In this document: positions 8,103 through 10,944 of the stretch, piece by piece
Layout of the letters: the number at the start of each line of letters is the position of its first letter
How positions within the stretch are numbered: the stretch's first letter is position 1
Source of the DNA: Flavobacteriaceae bacterium
GTDB taxonomy: Bacteria > Bacteroidota > Bacteroidia > Flavobacteriales > Flavobacteriaceae
Assembly: GCA_003511845.1 (NCBI GenBank)
Contig: DOIV01000217.1
Location: forward strand, 1-10,944
Direction of reading: 5' to 3'
DNA length: 10,944 nucleotides
The notes under the pieces: generated by a model
Database searches by the model: none
The model's input: only the letters and a program-made list of their open reading frames with translations
What the model was told of the DNA's origin: nothing
Translations under genes and position numbers: made by a program

Positions 8103-8121
8103 TATCGTATATTTGCGATAA
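8103..8121 (+). promoter_or_regulatory. ArsR-type dyad operator overlapping the promoter of the thioredoxin gene
   Basis: TATCG (8103-8107) and CGATA (8116-8120) are perfect inverted repeats separated by exactly 8 bases, and those 8 bases, TATATTTG (8108-8115), match the TAnnTTTG promoter element exactly. A repressor on the arms would sit on the promoter. The 18-mer at 8104-8121 recurs with 14/18 identity before arsR. It lies 13 bases upstream of the thioredoxin ATG. No clear -33 TTG is visible at normal spacing. Confidence 0.65.
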
Positions 8122-8134
8122 ACAAATACTGAGT

Positions 8135-8443
8135 ATGAGTAAAATAATTAAAATTTTAGGAACTGGTTGTCCTAATTGCAAAAGAACTGAAGCCGTTGTA
8201 AAAACAGTTATAGAAGAATTAAAATCTGATGCAACACTAATTAAAATAGAAGACATTCAAGATATTATGGCATATGATGTGATGAGTACACCTGCTGTAG
8301 TAATTGATGAAAAAGTAGTGATTAAAGGACGTGTTCCTAGTTTTGACGAAATTAAAGAATTATTAAAAGTTGATGATTCTTGCTGTAGCAATACAGACAA
8401 CTCTTGTTGTGAACCTAATGACTCAAAAGATTCTTGTTGTTAA
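8135..8443 (+). CDS. Thioredoxin-fold protein with cysteine-pair tail
   Basis: 102 residues. Residues 1-79 are a minimal thioredoxin/glutaredoxin-like fold of the TM0996/MTH895 small redox family: active site GCPNCK with Cys12/Cys15, and a TP motif with cis-Pro53 (MSTPAVVID). No signal peptide is present, so it is cytosolic. Residues 80-102 are an added acidic/Ser/Asn tail with three vicinal Cys pairs (83-84, 91-92, 101-102), each as (D/N)SCC; vicinal thiols are good As(III) ligands. Likely role: disulfide reductant or metalloid carrier feeding the neighbouring permeases. The arrangement recalls the ArsD metallochaperone (thioredoxin-like fold with Cys-Cys pairs), but no sequence homology to ArsD is claimed. 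It has its own operator/promoter and is 97 bases upstream of the permease, probably in the same transcript. Confidence 0.85.
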   Translation: MSKIIKILGTGCPNCKRTEAVVKTVIEELKSDATLIKIEDIQDIMAYDVMSTPAVVIDEKVVIKGRVPSFDEIKELLKVDDSCCSNTDNSCCEPNDSKDSCC

Positions 8444-8540
8444 TTTTAACGTTTGAAGCCTTCAAGCAAATGAGGCAATAAAAAAATTGATAAAGAGATT
8501 CGAGTAAAGAAAGAATATAGGTCACGATTTATAAAGTAGC

Positions 8541-9518
8541 ATGTTTGATTGGATTCAAAAAATATCAAATTATTTCGTTAATAATGTTTTAGGGTTAGAT
8601 CCTAAAAATCATTTGTCAGAAGCCTTAAACTTCTTTATCTACGATACGACAAAAATACTTTTATTACTTGTCATCATCATCTTTTTAATGGGAATAATAA
8701 ATAGTTATTTTCCTATTGATAGAGTTCGCAACTATTTGTCACGAAATAAATTATATGGTTTTGAATATTTAATGGCTAGTCTTTTTGGAGTAGTAACTCC
8801 TTTTTGTTCTTGTTCTTCTGTGCCTTTATTTATAGGTTTTGTAAAAGGAGGTATTCCTCTTGGTGTCACTTTTGCTTTTTTGGTTACTTCACCTTTAGTT
8901 AACGAAGTCGCTATCGGACTTTTCATTGGCTTGTTCGGACTAAAAATGACTGCTATCTATATAATAAGTGGTATTTTATTAGGTACAATTTCAGGCATTA
9001 TATTACAAAAATTAAAACTTGAAAAGTATTTAACCCCATGGGTAAAAGAGGTATTAGCGAATGCACAAAAAGAACAAAATGCTTTTCAAGATGAACAACA
9101 AACTTTTAAACAACGATTACCCATTATTTGGAAAGAAGTTGTTACTATTTTAAAAGGAGTAATTCCTTATGTTATTGTTGGAATTGCTATTGGCGGATTG
9201 ATGCATGGGTATATTCCTGAAGGTTTTTTTGAACAGTATATGAATAAAGAGAATCTATTGGCAGTGCCTATTGCCACAATTTTGGCAGTACCCATGTATT
9301 CAAATGCTTCTGGAATTCTACCTGTAGTTCAAGTGCTAGTTACCAAAGGTATTCCTATAGGAACAGCTATTGCTTTTATGATGGGTGTTGTAGGTTTATC
9401 CCTACCAGAAGCAATGCTCTTAAAAAAGGTCATGACAATGAAGTTGATCGGGATTTTCTTTGGGGTTGTTACCTTATGTATTATTATTTCTGGATATGTT
9501 TTTAATTTAGTATTATGA
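8541..9518 (+). CDS. ArsP-like permease (predicted organoarsenical/metal efflux)
   Basis: 325 residues, about eight predicted transmembrane helices (near 36-54, 77-100, 106-131, 136-157, 204-221, 238-262, 270-290, 300-322) with a charged loop at about 160-200. The family signature TPFCSCSSVPLFIGF lies at 86-100, with Cys89 and Cys91. The second half repeats the fold: VPMYSNASGILPVVQVLVTKGIPIG, beginning at 250, aligns with that first motif, but has no cysteines. Members include ArsP, which exports trivalent methyl- and aromatic arsenicals, and other metal permeases, so cargo cannot be fixed from sequence; the ArsR/ArsF/ArsG context favours organoarsenicals. The stop codon overlaps, as ATGA, the start of a short Cys-rich ORF at 9515. 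Confidence 0.85.
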   Translation: MFDWIQKISNYFVNNVLGLDPKNHLSEALNFFIYDTTKILLLLVIIIFLMGIINSYFPIDRVRNYLSRNKLYGFEYLMASLFGVVTPFCSCSSVPLFIGFVKGGIPLGVTFAFLVTSPLVNEVAIGLFIGLFGLKMTAIYIISGILLGTISGIILQKLKLEKYLTPWVKEVLANAQKEQNAFQDEQQTFKQRLPIIWKEVVTILKGVIPYVIVGIAIGGLMHGYIPEGFFEQYMNKENLLAVPIATILAVPMYSNASGILPVVQVLVTKGIPIGTAIAFMMGVVGLSLPEAMLLKKVMTMKLIGIFFGVVTLCIIISGYVFNLVL

Positions 9519-9616
9519 AAAAAATAATTTTTAAAAAGTTGTTAAAACTAATCCAATGTTAATGTTGCAGTAATTCAAATGAATCATTTTATGTGGAGTA
9601 CTATTTTACAAAATGA
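9515..9616 (+). pseudogene. Possible small cysteine-rich gene interrupted by a stop codon
   Basis: An ATG overlaps the permease stop as ATGA, the classic coupling geometry, and reads MKKIIFKKLLKLIQC, then TAA at 9560-9562, then in the same frame CCSNSNESFYVEYYFTK and TGA at 9614-9616. One base change in TAA would give a 33-residue basic/Cys-rich peptide with Cys-x-Cys-Cys; the CCSN string also occurs in the thioredoxin tail. Alternatively the 15-residue ORF is a real leader peptide, or the whole match is chance in AT-rich DNA. The 155-base gap is unusual in an operon where the next two genes have zero spacing. No homologue is recognised. Confidence 0.25.
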
Positions 9617-9673
9617 ATATATAAAATCAGATATTAAAAAATAAATCAAAGTATAACCAAAATTAAATTAAAT

Positions 9674-10102
9674 ATGAAAATTTTAAGTTTAGCAATAGTA
9701 AGTATTTTTCTTTTTTCTTGTAGCGGAAAAGCACAAGAAAATCAATCTAAAATTGACAAAAAAATAAGTAAAATAGAAGTTATTGACTTTTATGGTACGC
9801 ATCGTTGCGTTACTTGTAAAGCTATTGAATCTAATGTCATATATACTTTAAAAACTTATTTTGAAGACGAATTAAAGAACGGTAAAATATCCTTAAAAAC
9901 AGTTAATGTTGATGATGAAAATAATTATAAAATGGCAGAAGATTATCAAGCAGCAGGTACTGCTCTGTTTTTAAATATTATTAAAAATGGAAAAGAGACG
10001 CATATTGATTTAACTGATTTTGGGTTTTCAAAAGGGAGAAATAAAGAAGAGTTTTCTAAAGAATTAAAATCAAAAATAGAAACAGAATTAAAAAAATTAT
10101 AG
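9674..10102 (+). CDS. arsF: ArsF-family thioredoxin-like lipoprotein
   Basis: 142 residues. A lipoprotein signal is clear: MKILSLAIVSIFLFSC with the lipidated Cys16; the following SGKAQ has no acidic surface-export signal, so a periplasm-facing anchor is likely. The mature domain is thioredoxin-like: VIDFYGTHRCVTCKAIE with Cys45-x-x-Cys48, and NVDDENNYKMAEDYQAAGTALFL, where Ala97 replaces the usual cis-proline. Databases name this family after ArsF of the arsEFG operon, proposed as a nitroaromatic-arsenical nitroreductase subunit; the sequence itself shows a thiol-redox protein and no flavin-nitroreductase motif. The stop codon directly abuts the ATG of arsG (TAGATG), so the two are translationally coupled and probably act together across the inner membrane. 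Confidence 0.85.
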   Translation: MKILSLAIVSIFLFSCSGKAQENQSKIDKKISKIEVIDFYGTHRCVTCKAIESNVIYTLKTYFEDELKNGKISLKTVNVDDENNYKMAEDYQAAGTALFLNIIKNGKETHIDLTDFGFSKGRNKEEFSKELKSKIETELKKL

Positions 10103-10813
10103 ATGGATTTTTTACAGTCTGTTTTAGACAATTACAACCTTCCAATCTTATCGGCTTTTATACTCGGGCTAATGACTGCTGTTAGCCCTTGCCCACTTGC
10201 AACAAATATTACAGCTACTGCCTATATTTCAAAAAACATTACTAGTAAACGTAAAGTTTTTTTAAGTGGCATACTCTATTCTTTTGGTAGAGCATTTAGT
10301 TATACCACTATTGGTTTAGTGCTATATTTTGGAGCTAGTAAATTTCATATTGCACGGTTTTTTAATCAGAATGGCGAAAAATATTTAGGTCCTTTATTGA
10401 TACTTATAGGTTTGATCATGTTAGGTGTAATCAAGCTTAATTTTTTAGGAAAGTCTAATTTTCAAGAAAGATTATCAGAAAAATTTAAAGACAAAGGCTT
10501 GCTAGGCTCGTTTTTAATTGGTGCTATTTTTGCATTAGCTTTTTGTCCGTATAGTGGTGCTCTTTATTTCGGCATGTTAATACCCATGACAATATCGTCT
10601 GTAGATGGTCTGTATTTACCAATTATTTTCGCTTTTGGCACTGGACTTCCCGTAATTTTATTTACGTATTTATTGGCGTTTACAGTTGGGAAAGTTGGTC
10701 TTTTCTATAAAAAAATAACAAAAGCAGAAAAGGTAATGCGAGTTATAGCAGGAGTTGTTTTTGTCTTAACAGGTATTTATTATGTATTGATTTTTACGGG
10801 TGTAATTTCTTAA
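10103..10813 (+). CDS. arsG: ArsG-family CcdA/DsbD-like membrane protein
   Basis: 236 residues, about six transmembrane helices, with the CcdA/DsbD-beta pattern: SPCPLATN in helix 1 (Cys30) and FCPYSGALYFG in helix 4 (Cys148), the two positions where CcdA/DsbD carry their redox-active cysteines. ArsG has been reported as an efflux permease for trivalent aromatic aminoarsenicals, and databases use that name for the family. The Cys pair plus a coupled periplasmic thioredoxin-like lipoprotein (ArsF) equally fits a transmembrane electron relay; the two ideas need not exclude each other. It starts immediately after the arsF stop. Its TAA stop is the first codon of the right-hand inverted repeat. 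Arsenic specificity is inferred from family and context. Confidence 0.85.
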   Translation: MDFLQSVLDNYNLPILSAFILGLMTAVSPCPLATNITATAYISKNITSKRKVFLSGILYSFGRAFSYTTIGLVLYFGASKFHIARFFNQNGEKYLGPLLILIGLIMLGVIKLNFLGKSNFQERLSEKFKDKGLLGSFLIGAIFALAFCPYSGALYFGMLIPMTISSVDGLYLPIIFAFGTGLPVILFTYLLAFTVGKVGLFYKKITKAEKVMRVIAGVVFVLTGIYYVLIFTGVIS

Positions 10814-10835
10814 CCTGAGTTCGACCTAAACTTTG
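10811..10835 (+). repeat. Inverted repeat, right copy
   Basis: TAACCTGAGTTCGACCTAA (10811-10829) is the exact reverse complement of 3290-3308; the match extends to 10835 with two mismatches. The first three bases are the stop codon of arsG. Relative to the preceding gene it has the same orientation as the copy after ung: in both, it begins at or directly after a TAA stop. Confidence 0.85.
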
Positions 10836-10885
10836 ATATGCAGACTGTAAAGAAAAGGTGAGATTTGAAATGGAAAATTTGAATG

Positions 10886-10899
10886 AATATCTAGATATT
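10886..10899. promoter_or_regulatory. Perfect 14-base palindrome before the last gene
   Basis: AATATCTAGATATT is fully self-complementary and ends 11 bases before the ATG at 10911, a position suitable for an operator. It has no loop, so it is a DNA dyad rather than an RNA hairpin. AT-rich palindromes arise by chance, so support is modest. Confidence 0.35.
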
Positions 10900-10910
10900 T
10901 AAAAAATTAC

Positions 10911-10944
10911 ATGAAAACATTGCCTTTTATTTATATTTCCTTTG
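10911..10944 (+). CDS. Start of a gene cut by the window end (probable secreted or membrane protein)
   Basis: ATG followed by 10 open codons, MKTLPFIYISF, looks like the beginning of a signal peptide or membrane segment (one Lys, then a hydrophobic run). It is 97 bases beyond arsG in the same direction, with the right-hand inverted repeat and a palindrome between, so it may have its own promoter. Too little is visible to assign a function. Confidence 0.4.
   Translation, partial: MKTLPFIYISF

Noticed and set aside
8453..8465. TTGAAG-C-CTTCAA dyad after the thioredoxin gene
   Set aside because: The one-base centre cannot form an RNA hairpin loop, there is no T-run after it, and it is unlike the ArsR-type sites; it may be chance.
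8732..8926. Minus-strand ORF inside the ArsP-like permease
   Set aside because: It is a shadow of the TPFCSCSS-coding region and has no independent support.
9579..9644. 21-codon ORF MNHFMWSTILQNEYIKSDIKK in the permease-arsF gap
   Set aside because: Short, no homology recognised, and in a different frame from the ATGA-coupled ORF; it could be a frameshift remnant of the same gene, but nothing in the sequence decides this.
9946..10131. Minus-strand ORF spanning the arsF/arsG junction
   Set aside because: Both overlapped genes are well supported; this is antisense read of a low-complexity 3' end.
3284..10835. Reading the 19-base inverted repeats as ends of a transposon or integrated island
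   Set aside because: The bracketed segment holds ung, mutS2 and ompA, has no transposase or integrase, and no flanking target duplication is visible.

Overview
The window is AT-rich (about 30% GC by eye) and comes from a bacterium of the phylum Bacteroidota, most likely a member of the Flavobacteriaceae. The evidence is the FecA-like TonB-dependent receptor with an N-terminal carboxypeptidase-D-like domain, A-rich leaders without Shine-Dalgarno sequences, TAnnTTTG-type promoter elements, a MutS2-like protein without an Smr domain, and the OmpA/helix-hairpin-helix pair. No rRNA, tRNA, CRISPR array, transposase or phage gene is visible. No gene-free stretch exceeds 300 bases; the longest is 155 bases (9519-9673).

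Layout. (1) 1-3259, + strand: the 3' part of an HTTM-domain membrane protein overlaps by 20 bases a TonB-dependent outer-membrane receptor; this looks like the end of a metal (probably iron) uptake operon. (2) 3309-6241: two DNA-maintenance genes, divergently transcribed from a 59-base gap: uracil-DNA glycosylase (ung, - strand) and a MutS2-like ATPase (+ strand, TTG start). (3) 6333-7688: an envelope pair, an OmpA-family protein with a hidden second OmpA-like repeat and a membrane-anchored helix-hairpin-helix protein, closed by a clear intrinsic terminator at 7707-7740. (4) 7755-10813: an arsenic-type resistance locus, made of an ArsR-family repressor, a thioredoxin-fold protein with three C-terminal Cys-Cys pairs, an ArsP-like permease, an ArsF-family thioredoxin-like lipoprotein and an ArsG-family CcdA-like membrane protein. 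(5) 10911-end: the probable first codons of another + strand gene.

How they work together. The arsenic locus is the most interesting part. It has neither arsC nor arsB/acr3, so it looks aimed at organoarsenicals or other thiol-reactive compounds rather than arsenate/arsenite detoxification. Closely related 18-base sites (14/18 identical, all differences transitions) precede both arsR and the thioredoxin gene; the second is a perfect TATCG-N8-CGATA dyad whose spacer is itself a TAnnTTTG promoter element, which suggests ArsR controls both units. Cysteine pairs occur at every level: repressor, cytosolic carrier, permease, membrane redox protein and periplasmic lipoprotein. A short ORF encoding Cys-stop-Cys-Cys lies translationally coupled to the permease and may be a small cysteine-rich gene broken by one nonsense codon.

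A perfect 19-base inverted repeat lies just after ung (3290-3308) and at the stop codon of arsG (10811-10829), in the same orientation relative to each gene. It brackets 7.5 kb and is not explained by any annotated feature.
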